Shown here: in pieces, positions 5,482-12,796 of the stretch
Numbering within the stretch: the stretch's first letter is position 1
How the letters are laid out: every line of letters begins with the position of its first letter
Assembly: GCA_031272655.1 (NCBI GenBank)
Contig: JAISTJ010000146.1
Span: forward strand, 1 to 14,596
Source: Tannerella sp.
GTDB taxonomy: Bacteria > Bacteroidota > Bacteroidia > Bacteroidales > Tannerellaceae
DNA: 14,596 nucleotides
Direction: 5' to 3'
Made by a program: the position numbers and the translations under genes
The notes under the pieces: generated by a model
The model's input: the letters and a program-made list of their open reading frames with translations, nothing else
What the model was told of the DNA's origin: nothing
Databases searched by the model: none

Positions 5482-6861
5482 TTATTTCCCGATACAAAAT
5501 TTGGAAAAGATGTTGGCGAGGACTTCGTTGGTTGTTATTTCGCCGCCGGTTATTTCGGCTAAATGCCTCAGGCAGTCGCGGATGTCTTCGGCTAAGAGAT
5601 CGGTAGGGATTTCGTCCAAGCCTGCGAGGACGCGGTCTATCGCTTCGCCGGCGCGGCAGAGTGCTTCGTAGTGGCGGATGTTTGAGACAATCACGTCGTT
5701 TTCGGAAACTTTGCCGACATTTGCGATTGATACTATATACTGCTTAACACGCTCTATATCAGACTTATCAAGGCAAGAGATATGTATTGCCTTTACGTTA
5801 CCGGCGGTATGGATCGGGCTGCGGCGGGCGATATCGTTTTTGGTGCCGAGCATTAGTACCGGTTTATTATAGCGGTGCAGCCAGCGGCTGATATTCACGG
5901 TATCTTCATTGTCTTCCTGCGTCAAATCAAAGAGATAGAGTATGACGGATGCTTTTTCTGCTTTCTCGAAACTGCGACGGATACCAAGCGCTTCGACGCT
6001 ATCGGCGGCATTGTCCCGCAAACCGGCAGTATCTATGAAACGAAACAGCTGCCCGTTGATATAAAGCGTTTCTTCTATCGTGTCACGCGTTGTGCCGGGT
6101 ATATCCGACACTATGGCGCGGTCTTCGTTCAGCAGCCCGTTCAGCAGAGTGGATTTGCCAACGTTGGTTTTGCCGATGATAGCTACGGGAATGCCGTTTT
6201 TGATGGCATTCCCGGCCGAAAATGAATCGGCAAGCGTGTGGATACGGTCGCGCAGTTTGATAGCCAGTGCGCGCAGTTCGCTACGGTCAACAAACTCGAT
6301 GTCATCGTGGTCGGAAAAGTCAAGTTCGAGTTCTATAAGTGACACAAAATGAAGCAGTTGCTCTCGCAAGGATTGCAGCTCATCGGAAAAGCCGCCCCGC
6401 ATCTGGTTGATAGCTAAACGGTGCATGCCTTCGGAAGTAGAGGCGATGAGGTCAGCCACCGCTTCCGCCTGCGAGAGGTCCATTTTGCCGTTCAGGAAAG
6501 CCCTTTGGGTGAACTCGCCGGCAGTAGCCTGCCTTGCTCCACATTCAATCAACGTTTGCATGATTTGCTGCTGGATATACAACGAGCCGTGGCATGAAAT
6601 TTCTACGGTGTCTTCGCCGGTGTAGGAATGAGGGGCGTGGAAAACAGAAATCAGGACTTGGTCTAAGGGTTTGTCGTTCAGGTAGATAGTTCGGAGGATT
6701 GGCTTACTTGGCAATTCAAGGTTGTTTTGTTCCGTGCCATTACGGGGCGCCAACAATTTATTACATACGGAAAACGCTTCGGAGCCGGAGACCCTAATAA
6801 CGGCAATCCCGCCCGTGCCCGGAGGGGTTGATACAGCGCATATTGTATCGTTGTTATACAT
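5482..6861 (-). CDS. mnmE: tRNA uridine-5-carboxymethylaminomethyl(34) synthesis GTPase MnmE
   Basis: The 459-residue protein has the full MnmE layout. The N-terminal tetrahydrofolate-binding domain starts NDTICAVSTPPGTGGIAVIR and includes AGEFTQRAFLNGKMDLSQAE (114-133). The inserted G domain has G1 GKTNVGKS (230-237), G2 TTRD (257-260), G3 DTAG (277-280) and G4 TKND. The C-terminus is the conserved CIGK (456-459) with the catalytic cysteine. With MnmG it modifies U34 of tRNAs reading NNA/NNG codons, using GTP hydrolysis that depends on potassium and G-domain dimerisation. Length is normal and no key residue is missing. Its ATG lies inside the last codons of the DUF362 gene (8-base overlap), so it is probably coupled to it. 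Confidence 0.97.
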   Translation of the reverse strand: MYNNDTICAVSTPPGTGGIAVIRVSGSEAFSVCNKLLAPRNGTEQNNLELPSKPILRTIYLNDKPLDQVLISVFHAPHSYTGEDTVEISCHGSLYIQQQIMQTLIECGARQATAGEFTQRAFLNGKMDLSQAEAVADLIASTSEGMHRLAINQMRGGFSDELQSLREQLLHFVSLIELELDFSDHDDIEFVDRSELRALAIKLRDRIHTLADSFSAGNAIKNGIPVAIIGKTNVGKSTLLNGLLNEDRAIVSDIPGTTRDTIEETLYINGQLFRFIDTAGLRDNAADSVEALGIRRSFEKAEKASVILYLFDLTQEDNEDTVNISRWLHRYNKPVLMLGTKNDIARRSPIHTAGNVKAIHISCLDKSDIERVKQYIVSIANVGKVSENDVIVSNIRHYEALCRAGEAIDRVLAGLDEIPTDLLAEDIRDCLRHLAEITGGEITTNEVLANIFSKFCIGK

Positions 6862-7981
6862 TTATCAGCTCATATTTCTGCGTACCAAGTCCTATTTCTT
6901 CGGCGTAAGCGAGACCTTCTTTCCATTTTGTTTGCGGGTGTGAGAGATGAAATTTATCGGTATTTTCTCCTGAATTTGAGGCAGAAACCAAAGCCTCTGA
7001 AATACGTGAATTAGGAAGTGCAGGGGCAGCCGTTACAAGATCAGCGCAAGCGCGGTCTAAGGCTACCGGGTCTAAAGATGCGGCTATACCAATGTCAGGC
7101 ACGAGAGCGGCGTCATTATGGTTCCAGCAGTCACATTCAGGCGATACGTTCATGATAAAACTGATGTGAAAATGCGGCTTGCCGTCGAGGATAGCTTTCG
7201 TATATTCGGCTATCTTGCAGCAAAGGTTCTCCGAAGTATCCCATTGGGCAAGTACAGCGCCGTCGTATTGACACAAGGCGACGCATTGTCCGCAGCCTAC
7301 GCACTTTTCATACTCAATAACAGCTTTATGTGAAGCATCAAGATGAATCGCATTATGAGCGCAGTGTTTAACACAGACGCCGCAACCGGTACACTCATCG
7401 CGGTCTATTTTCGGTTGCGAGCCGGAGTGAAGTTCAAGTTTGCCTGCTATGCTTGCACTTCCCATGCCGATATTCTTCAGAACTCCGCCGAAGCCAGTCT
7501 GCTCATGTCCCTTAAAGTGTGTCAGGCTGACTATGGCGTCAGCGTCGGCAACGGCAGAACCCACCTTAGGATACTTGCAATATTTACCGTTAAATGCAAT
7601 CTCTCGCTGCTCGGTGCCTTTCAATCCATCGGCAATAATTACAGGGCATTGTGCAGAAATAGGATTGTAACCATTCTCGGCTGCGCTTTGCAAGTGGTCG
7701 GGCGCATTAGACCGACCGCCCGAATAAAGAGTATTGCTGTCGGTAAGAAAAGGTTTGGCGCCGACAGAACGAAGTAAGGAAGCCATCCGTGCAGCATAGT
7801 TGGGACGAAGATAAGCCATATTGCCCGGCTCGCCGAAATGTATCTTCATGGCTACAAATTTTCTATTCAAGTCGGTATCTAAAAACCCCGACTTACGAAC
7901 TAACCGTTCCATCTTGTCAATAAGATTTACTCGCGAATTAGTACGCAGATTAGCAAAATAAACCTTTGATGCACTACTCAT
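6854..7981 (-). CDS. DUF362 protein with two 4Fe-4S ferredoxin motifs
   Basis: The 375-residue protein begins with a DUF362 domain (about 5-185), recognisable from KFVAMKIHFGEPGNMAYLRP, SLTHFKGHEQTGFGGVLKN and IGMGSASIAGK. It is followed by two ferredoxin-type clusters, CTGCGVCVKHC (Cys197, 200, 203, 207) and CVGCGQCVALC (Cys227, 230, 233, 237), each with all four ligands to bind a 4Fe-4S cluster. A C-terminal DUF362-like part (DCWNHNDAALVPDIGIAASLDPVALDRA) closes the protein. There is no signal peptide, so it is cytoplasmic. Electron transfer is likely, but the partner and reaction are unknown for the family. It sits 4 bases after the S41 peptidase gene and overlaps mnmE, so all three are probably one transcript. 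Confidence 0.9.
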   Translation of the reverse strand: MSSASKVYFANLRTNSRVNLIDKMERLVRKSGFLDTDLNRKFVAMKIHFGEPGNMAYLRPNYAARMASLLRSVGAKPFLTDSNTLYSGGRSNAPDHLQSAAENGYNPISAQCPVIIADGLKGTEQREIAFNGKYCKYPKVGSAVADADAIVSLTHFKGHEQTGFGGVLKNIGMGSASIAGKLELHSGSQPKIDRDECTGCGVCVKHCAHNAIHLDASHKAVIEYEKCVGCGQCVALCQYDGAVLAQWDTSENLCCKIAEYTKAILDGKPHFHISFIMNVSPECDCWNHNDAALVPDIGIAASLDPVALDRACADLVTAAPALPNSRISEALVSASNSGENTDKFHLSHPQTKWKEGLAYAEEIGLGTQKYELINV

Positions 7982-7985
7982 AGTT

Positions 7986-9683
7986 TTATTGTTTTTTTAG
8001 TGTTGCAAGATACAAATCATCGTCTTTCAGCACCTCAAGGGCTTTTTGAAGCGTTTCGTCGCCTTTGAGGTTCTGCTGCACCTCGCCGCTCTGGTAATAA
8101 TAGCGTTTGACTATTTCGGCAGAAAGCATTCGCCTTATATCCTTTTCGTATTTTACAAGGTCGCGGTCGAGGTTTGGTTTAAGTTTTTCTTCCAAAGTAG
8201 CAAATAAAACAGAGTCTTCATCCAAGAAACCCTCGAATTTTGCTACATCCTTCAGTTGTTTCAATGCGTTGCTGCTTTGGCGGTCGTACTCGAAATTTTT
8301 CCCTTTAATATACGTTTTAAACTGTTCGTAATCGTCGTCGGTATAGACAAAATCTTCAACTGCCGGTATTGTCTTATGCTTTACTACCCAGTCGGTTACG
8401 TAATCGAAAACGATGTAATCCCTGTCTGAAAAAAGATAGTATAGCATGGCGGGCAATTTTTCGTCATCAACTTCAAAATCGGGCCGGATGCCTCCGCCGT
8501 CGCGTACGGGACGCCCGTTTGCCGTATAGAACACCGAAGTGAGGCTGTCGGGGATAGCGGCCACGCTGCCGTCGTCGTTACGATGCGTATAGTCGAGTTG
8601 CTGTATGCACCGCCCGCTTGGGATGTAGTATTTCCCCATTGTAACCTTCAGTTTGCCGTCGTATGGCAGGTTGCGCGGCGACTGCACAAGCCCTTTCCCG
8701 TATGAACGCTGCCCTACAAGCGTAGCGCGATCCATATCCTGCAGTGCGCCGGCGACTATTTCGGAAGCCGAAGCCGACGAGCCGTTGATAAGCACGGCAA
8801 GTGGAATAAGGGTGTCAATCGGCTCATTATAAGTGCGATACGTGCGGTCGGACTGACTGTTTTTGCCTTTCAAAGAAATCACTTCCTTTCCCTTGGGGAC
8901 AAAAAAATTGACGATCTGCACGGCGCTTTCGAGCAAACCGCCGCCATTATCCCTTAAATCGAGGATTAATGACTTGATATTGTGATTGTTCTTCAAGTCT
9001 TCAAAAGCCGCTTTCACTTCCTGTGCGCTCTTTTCTTTGAAACCGCTAAGATAAATGTAGCCGGTGTTATCTCCGTAAACTCCATAGTAAACTACCTGAT
9101 CTACAACGATTTTCTTACGTGCAAGCTCGAAAGTGCGCGGTTTCTTTTCGCCCGGCCGCTGCACCTTGACTTTCATCTTCGTGTTGGGAACGCCCTTGAG
9201 CAGTTCGCTGACCTTATCGGATGACAAAAACCTTGTATCAACGGTGTCAATGGCAAGGATTACGTCGCCGGCCTTAAGTCCCGCATCCGCCGCCGGCATC
9301 TTCTCGAAAGGCTCGGTAATGACAGTTCCGCCGTCGCGATATTTGATATAAGCGCCAATTCCGCCATATTCGCCTGTAGTGAGGAACTTAAAGCCGTCCA
9401 TATCGCTTTCGGGGATGTACTCGGTGTAAGGGTCAAGCCCGCTAAGCATGGAATTGATGCCGCGCCGTATAGTCTTCTGAATATCAATGGAATCAACATA
9501 AAACATCTCCACCTCTTTTACTATGGCGTTGAAAATATCCAACTGTTTGCTTATCTCAAAGCGGTTGTTATCGTTTTTGTCGGAAGATGCCTCCGACTGT
9601 TCTACAGCAGCTTGCCGGTTAGTATCCTGAGCATACAACATGCTGATACACAGCGCTGCCGTTAAGAAAAAAATCTTTCTCAT
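7986..9683 (-). CDS. S41 family C-terminal processing peptidase (CtpA/Prc type)
   Basis: The 565-residue protein starts with a Sec signal (MRKIFFLTAALCISMLYAQD, cleavage after about residue 19), so it acts in the periplasm. A PDZ domain (about 100-190) with EYGGIGAYIKYRDGG and AADAGLKAGDVILAID binds substrate C-termini. The S41 core follows: LILDLRDNGGGLLESAV (239-255), the nucleophile region NGSSASASEIVAGALQD with Ser305, and YGKG with Lys330, 25 residues later, as in known Ser-Lys dyad enzymes. A C-terminal region of about 150 residues (YIVFDYVTDWVVKHK onward) is typical of Bacteroidetes homologues and probably helical. Such proteases trim or degrade envelope proteins. It is 52 bases downstream of the PfkB gene, with no clear promoter or terminator between, so read-through is likely. 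Confidence 0.95.
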   Translation of the reverse strand: MRKIFFLTAALCISMLYAQDTNRQAAVEQSEASSDKNDNNRFEISKQLDIFNAIVKEVEMFYVDSIDIQKTIRRGINSMLSGLDPYTEYIPESDMDGFKFLTTGEYGGIGAYIKYRDGGTVITEPFEKMPAADAGLKAGDVILAIDTVDTRFLSSDKVSELLKGVPNTKMKVKVQRPGEKKPRTFELARKKIVVDQVVYYGVYGDNTGYIYLSGFKEKSAQEVKAAFEDLKNNHNIKSLILDLRDNGGGLLESAVQIVNFFVPKGKEVISLKGKNSQSDRTYRTYNEPIDTLIPLAVLINGSSASASEIVAGALQDMDRATLVGQRSYGKGLVQSPRNLPYDGKLKVTMGKYYIPSGRCIQQLDYTHRNDDGSVAAIPDSLTSVFYTANGRPVRDGGGIRPDFEVDDEKLPAMLYYLFSDRDYIVFDYVTDWVVKHKTIPAVEDFVYTDDDYEQFKTYIKGKNFEYDRQSSNALKQLKDVAKFEGFLDEDSVLFATLEEKLKPNLDRDLVKYEKDIRRMLSAEIVKRYYYQSGEVQQNLKGDETLQKALEVLKDDDLYLATLKKQ

Positions 9684-9735
9684 AATAAAAAAATATAGCT
9701 AAATACGCCGTAAAAATAGTCAAAAAATTTGATTT

Positions 9736-10713
9736 TTACACCAAAAAGTCCCGAACTTTTACTCTAATCGTGTCCCATCGTTGTTCGGGAATCTGCGCGC
9801 CTACCACCTCAATTACGTTTGCCGACAGCAATGTCCCTATATTTGCAGACTGTACGAGGGACGCTTTTTGTGATAACCCGTACAGGAAGCCAGCTGCAAA
9901 ATTGTCGCCGGCCCCTGTAGTATCTACAACATCGCATTTAAGCGCCTCAATATGAGCAAATTCCGTACCGTCGCTGACAAGAACGCCATCTTTGCCGATA
10001 GTTATCACCGAGTAGTCCACATGCTTGATAATCTGCTCAATAGCATCTTCGGCGGGAAGACCGGTATATGCCTCCGCTTCGCTTTCGTTTGAGAACAATA
10101 TATTAATGTATGCGGGGATAACTTCTTCCAGCAGCGGCTTGAAAGCATTGACAATGTTGAAGTTGGAAAGGTCGAGCGCTATTTTAAGTCCCAGATTTTC
10201 AGCGCGTCTAAGAATCGGAAGGAAGAGTTTTTCGTTTGAAATAAGATAGCCTTCGATGTAAAGCAGGTCGAAAGCGCTGAGCGTCTCGTCTGAAATTTCG
10301 TCTGCCGAAAGAGTCGCCGCCGGACCGAGGAAAGTAGCCATTGTCCGCTCTCCATCAGGCGAAATCAGCACTGTGGAGCAACCGGAAATGCCAATTGTTT
10401 TGACGAAAAACGGCTCTACGCCTGCTTTCCGGATTTGTTCCTCATAGGTTTTCGCTGCATGGTCGTCGCCGACCTTGCCTATGTAGCCAACCTGAGCGCC
10501 GAGGTTTGCGAGCGAACGCATGGTGTTGCAAACCGAGCCGCCGGGGGCTTCGGAGCGTTGTAATCCTGCCTGCGCTTTTTGAATTTCTTCCATTGTCGGC
10601 TCGTCAATTATATCCATCGCGCCTTTTTTTACGCCCATCTGATGCAGGGTTTCATCGCTGTCAAGCTTCAACAGCACGTCTAACAGGGCGTTTCCTATAC
10701 CTAATATTTTCAT
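9736..10713 (-). CDS. PfkB-family carbohydrate/nucleoside kinase (adenosine-kinase-like)
   Basis: Starting at the ATG at 10713, where the first beta strand MKILGIGNALLDVLLKL begins, the product has 325 residues, normal for the family. PfkB signature 1 is APGGSVCNTMRSLANLGAQVGYIGKVG (GGS at 58-60). Signature 2 is DTTGAGDNFAAGFLYGL (264-280), whose GAGD supplies the catalytic Asp270 and the anion hole. The enzyme transfers phosphate from ATP to a sugar or nucleoside hydroxyl. Bacteroidetes proteins of this type are usually called adenosine kinases, but the sequence does not settle the substrate. A longer frame to 10806 exists, but it reads through AT-rich promoter DNA and into the tRNA region, so it is rejected. 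Its promoter region is shared, back to back, with tRNA-Asn. Confidence 0.92.
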   Translation of the reverse strand: MKILGIGNALLDVLLKLDSDETLHQMGVKKGAMDIIDEPTMEEIQKAQAGLQRSEAPGGSVCNTMRSLANLGAQVGYIGKVGDDHAAKTYEEQIRKAGVEPFFVKTIGISGCSTVLISPDGERTMATFLGPAATLSADEISDETLSAFDLLYIEGYLISNEKLFLPILRRAENLGLKIALDLSNFNIVNAFKPLLEEVIPAYINILFSNESEAEAYTGLPAEDAIEQIIKHVDYSVITIGKDGVLVSDGTEFAHIEALKCDVVDTTGAGDNFAAGFLYGLSQKASLVQSANIGTLLSANVIEVVGAQIPEQRWDTIRVKVRDFLV

Positions 10714-10743
10714 GTCAATAAAATTTTTTTGTGATTTTTTTTG

Positions 10744-10751
10744 CAAATATA
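10744..10751 (-). promoter_or_regulatory. candidate -7 element of the PfkB gene
   Basis: TATATTTG on the minus strand fits TAnnTTTG and ends 31 bases before the ATG at 10713, a sensible leader length. No TTTG is found at 19-21 bases upstream, so it may be weak. It would overlap the -33 region of the divergent tRNA-Asn promoter. Confidence 0.4.
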
Positions 10752-10781
10752 TTGCATATTCAAAAATAATCCGTATCTTTG
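10751..10781 (+). promoter_or_regulatory. promoter of tRNA-Asn
   Basis: ATTG (10751-10754) and TATCTTTG (10774-10781) are 19 bases apart, matching the Bacteroidetes -33/-7 pattern. Transcription would start near 10788, about 20 bases before the mature tRNA 5' end. Confidence 0.7.
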
Positions 10782-10806
10782 CGCCGCAAAAACGCGAAAA
10801 AATCAT

Positions 10807-10880
10807 TCTTCCTTAGCTCAGTCGGTTAGAGCATCTGACTGTTAATCAGAGGGTCCTTGGTTCAAGTCCAAGAGGAAGAG
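10807..10880 (+). tRNA. tRNA-Asn (anticodon GTT)
   Basis: A complete cloverleaf is visible: acceptor TCTTCCT/AGGAAGA, D stem GCTC/GAGC with loop AGTCGGTTA, anticodon stem TCTGA/TCAGA with loop CTGTTAA (anticodon GTT at 10841-10843), variable loop GGGTC, T stem CTTGG/CCAAG with loop TTCAAGT, and discriminator G at 10880. No CCA is encoded, so it must be added after transcription. All stems are fully paired, so it should be functional. It is a single-gene unit with its own promoter and terminator. Confidence 0.97.
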
Positions 10881-10888
10881 CGGGCGTT

Positions 10889-10926
10889 GTCAGGCGGTTT
10901 CCGAAAGGAAGCCGCCTGACTTTTTT
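10889..10926 (+). terminator. strong rho-independent terminator of tRNA-Asn
   Basis: A 14-bp stem (GTCAGGCGGTTTCC at 10889-10902 with GGAAGCCGCCTGAC at 10907-10920, one G-T wobble) is closed by a GAAA tetraloop and followed by six T. There is no T run on the opposite side, so it acts mainly on plus-strand transcripts, although the hairpin could also stabilise the 3' end of the convergent beta-barrel gene message. Confidence 0.93.
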
Positions 10927-10940
10927 GCCTTGTTTGAGGA

Positions 10941-12584
10941 TTAAAACTCAATTCCGAGCTTAAGACTCAGGCCTCCGGCGCCTTTGGCTTCGTATTTAAT
11001 GCCTTTGGTCTTTTCGGTGGAGGATTTGTAATAGTAGTAACCGTAACCACCGTCTTTGGGAACGCCGCCGTAGCTTTGGAACGAATATCCGATGCTAAGG
11101 TTGATGCCGAACATCGGGGATACCTGATATTTAGCGCCTATGGCGGGATTCAAGTAAAGACCCATTCCTTTGAAACCGTCGCTCAAATTGAACGCATATC
11201 CTATCCTGAACATCGCAAACGGCGTTATCGGCGAATTTTGCAACGGCAGATAGCCCCGCACATCAAGGAAAATCGGCAAAGTCATATATGCTGAATCTAC
11301 TGCGTGCATGTATGTTACGGAATCCGCCGGCCTGAATGCTCCGGATGTACCTGTGGGAGCTCCCACATATTGCGGATAATGCTGTGCGAATCTCATGGAG
11401 TCGTCGCGGGCGTTAAAGATATGAAGTCCGATACCAGCGCCGACGAAGAAATAATCGTTGATCTGGTAGCCGTGGCTTGTATTTATCTCGAAGTTGCCTT
11501 TCTCGCCTGTGCCGCCGATAGGGATGTTATAGCCGAGGTCAAAGAAGCCTTTGTAACCCGAAGTTGAGAAATCGTATTCGTTTCTTGCAGGCCGGTTGTT
11601 AGTATAGCGGTCAAATTCTTCCTCTTCATCGAAATTGCTTTGTCTGGGCTTCCTTTGGGCTGTGCTGCTGCCGGAAGATCTTGATGATCCGCGCGAAACG
11701 CGCTTGACATCGTCCATTGACAGCTCATGAATTTTGCCCGCCGGAGTGCGGATGCTCACGAAATCGTCCGGCTCGTATTCTTCTATTGTGCCTCTGATGA
11801 CACGGCCGTTAGTGAGATAAACGGCGTCGGGCGAATCTGCGTTGTCATAAACCTGACGGTCGGAGGCGGGTTTGCGGGTGGTTGTATTGGTGCGGGAAGT
11901 CGGAGCGGTAGTGGTGCGGTCGGTGCGGGAGTTGTCCGCATCGCCGCCATAGTTGTAACGCTCCATCTGTTGGGCAATGCGGCGGCGGCGTTCATTTGAA
12001 GACGTCTCTTTGGGGGTTGACGTGCGTTCCGTTTCGGCGCGTGGAGTGTATTCCATATTTTCGTCGCGGTAAGCTGTTCCCCTCACTTCCACATCGTCAC
12101 TGTACTCATTTTCAGGGATATCCATAATAAGAATCGTTGTGCCTCCAATCGCTGCCGCCTTCTTTTTCAGCTGATTGATGGCATCTTTGTAACTCACTTT
12201 CGAGACAGCGGAGATGCGCCCAAGGCGTTTCATGTTTCGGACTTCTGCTTCGGAGAATGTCGTTTTGACGTCTTGCCAGTAAACTTCGTCGTTGGCAGAA
12301 ATGCGACTTCGTGAGGAAGAACTTCTGCCCGAAGAAGATGATGTACGCAGGCTTTCATCGCAGATTTCTTTCCTCCCGTCTTCATAAAGAATGTAGGAAA
12401 TTGCCGTTTTGGGGCGTTCATAAACGGATGTCTCGCCGGGGTACGTGTATTCTACACGTTCACTGAGACTGCGGCGAACTTTAACCTCGATTGTCCTGCC
12501 GTTACGCAAAACAATTTTGTCTTGAGCTTGAAGAGAGCAAAATGTCCCCAAAAGTAGAAAAAAACAAAAAATAATTCGTTTCAT
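10941..12584 (-). CDS. exported multidomain protein with C-terminal outer-membrane beta-barrel
   Basis: From the ATG at 12584 the product has 547 residues. Residues 1-21 are a signal peptide (MKRIIFCFFLLLGTFCSLQA). A small beta domain with VLRNGRTIEVKV and AISYILYEDGRKE (about 23-71) follows, then a Ser/Arg-rich linker, a region resembling DUF4156-type lipoproteins (SEAEVRNMKRLGRISAVSKV and AAIGGTTILIMD, about 101-173), a long Thr/Arg-rich linker, a second copy of the first domain (VYLTNGRVIRGTIEEYEPDD, about 254-296), and a barrel of about 210 residues (SGYKGFFDLGYNIPIGG to LSLKLGIEF) ending in Phe, as outer-membrane barrels do. The protein should sit in the outer membrane with periplasmic N-terminal domains. 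The function is unknown. Longer in-frame starts (12602, 12656) would push the signal peptide inward and are less likely. Confidence 0.85.
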   Translation of the reverse strand: MKRIIFCFFLLLGTFCSLQAQDKIVLRNGRTIEVKVRRSLSERVEYTYPGETSVYERPKTAISYILYEDGRKEICDESLRTSSSSGRSSSSRSRISANDEVYWQDVKTTFSEAEVRNMKRLGRISAVSKVSYKDAINQLKKKAAAIGGTTILIMDIPENEYSDDVEVRGTAYRDENMEYTPRAETERTSTPKETSSNERRRRIAQQMERYNYGGDADNSRTDRTTTAPTSRTNTTTRKPASDRQVYDNADSPDAVYLTNGRVIRGTIEEYEPDDFVSIRTPAGKIHELSMDDVKRVSRGSSRSSGSSTAQRKPRQSNFDEEEEFDRYTNNRPARNEYDFSTSGYKGFFDLGYNIPIGGTGEKGNFEINTSHGYQINDYFFVGAGIGLHIFNARDDSMRFAQHYPQYVGAPTGTSGAFRPADSVTYMHAVDSAYMTLPIFLDVRGYLPLQNSPITPFAMFRIGYAFNLSDGFKGMGLYLNPAIGAKYQVSPMFGINLSIGYSFQSYGGVPKDGGYGYYYYKSSTEKTKGIKYEAKGAGGLSLKLGIEF

Positions 12585-12640
12585 GTTGCCTAAAATTTTC
12601 ATCCCCTGCTGCTTCCCAATCAGGGATTTTAATATTTTGT

Positions 12641-12715
12641 ACGGGCGAGGAAACATTTGAATACCAGCAATTTACCATACTAAAAGGGATCAACTCTCCA
12701 ATACTCAACGCCCGT
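12641..12715 (-). promoter_or_regulatory. inverted repeat in the long leader of the beta-barrel gene
   Basis: The leader between the promoter and the ATG at 12584 is about 155 bases. It contains perfect 7-base arms, ACGGGCG (12641-12647) and CGCCCGT (12709-12715), and closer to the start a hairpin pairing ATCCCTG with CAGGGGAT (about 12600-12630, one bulge). This suggests a folded leader, but no known riboswitch class is recognised. Confidence 0.35.
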
Positions 12716-12747
12716 TATTCAGTCAAGTTTCATTACCGGATACGTGG

Positions 12748-12778
12748 CAAAGATATTACAAAAAGTTTACACTACAAA
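12748..12778 (-). promoter_or_regulatory. near-consensus promoter of the beta-barrel gene
   Basis: On the minus strand TTTG (12775-12778) precedes TATCTTTG (12748-12755) with exactly 19 bases between, the best Bacteroidetes promoter match in the window. Transcription would start near 12741, and it begins just downstream of the DEAD-box gene stop at 12797. Confidence 0.8.
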
Positions 12779-12796
12779 ATTTTGAGTGATTTTTTT

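Noticed and set aside
5464..5490. Possible bidirectional terminator between the helicase and mnmE
   Set aside because: Only a five-base stem (ATAAC/GTTAT) with a long AT-rich loop is present, too weak to call.
9684..9735. Promoter between the PfkB and S41 peptidase genes
   Set aside because: Several TTTG-like and TATTT-like strings occur, but none combines TTTG and TAnnTTTG at proper spacing.
9736..10806. 356-residue form of the PfkB kinase starting at 10806
   Set aside because: The extra N-terminus is translated from the shared promoter region up to the edge of tRNA-Asn, and the family fold begins at MKILGIGNALLDV, so 10713 is used.
10941..12656. Plus-strand frames and alternate minus-strand frames within the beta-barrel gene
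   Set aside because: They lack recognisable domains and follow from the biased Ser/Arg/Thr codons of the real gene.
12502..12708. 68-codon frame overlapping the beta-barrel gene leader and signal peptide
   Set aside because: It lies mostly in untranslated leader, shares DNA with the signal peptide in another frame and shows no domain.
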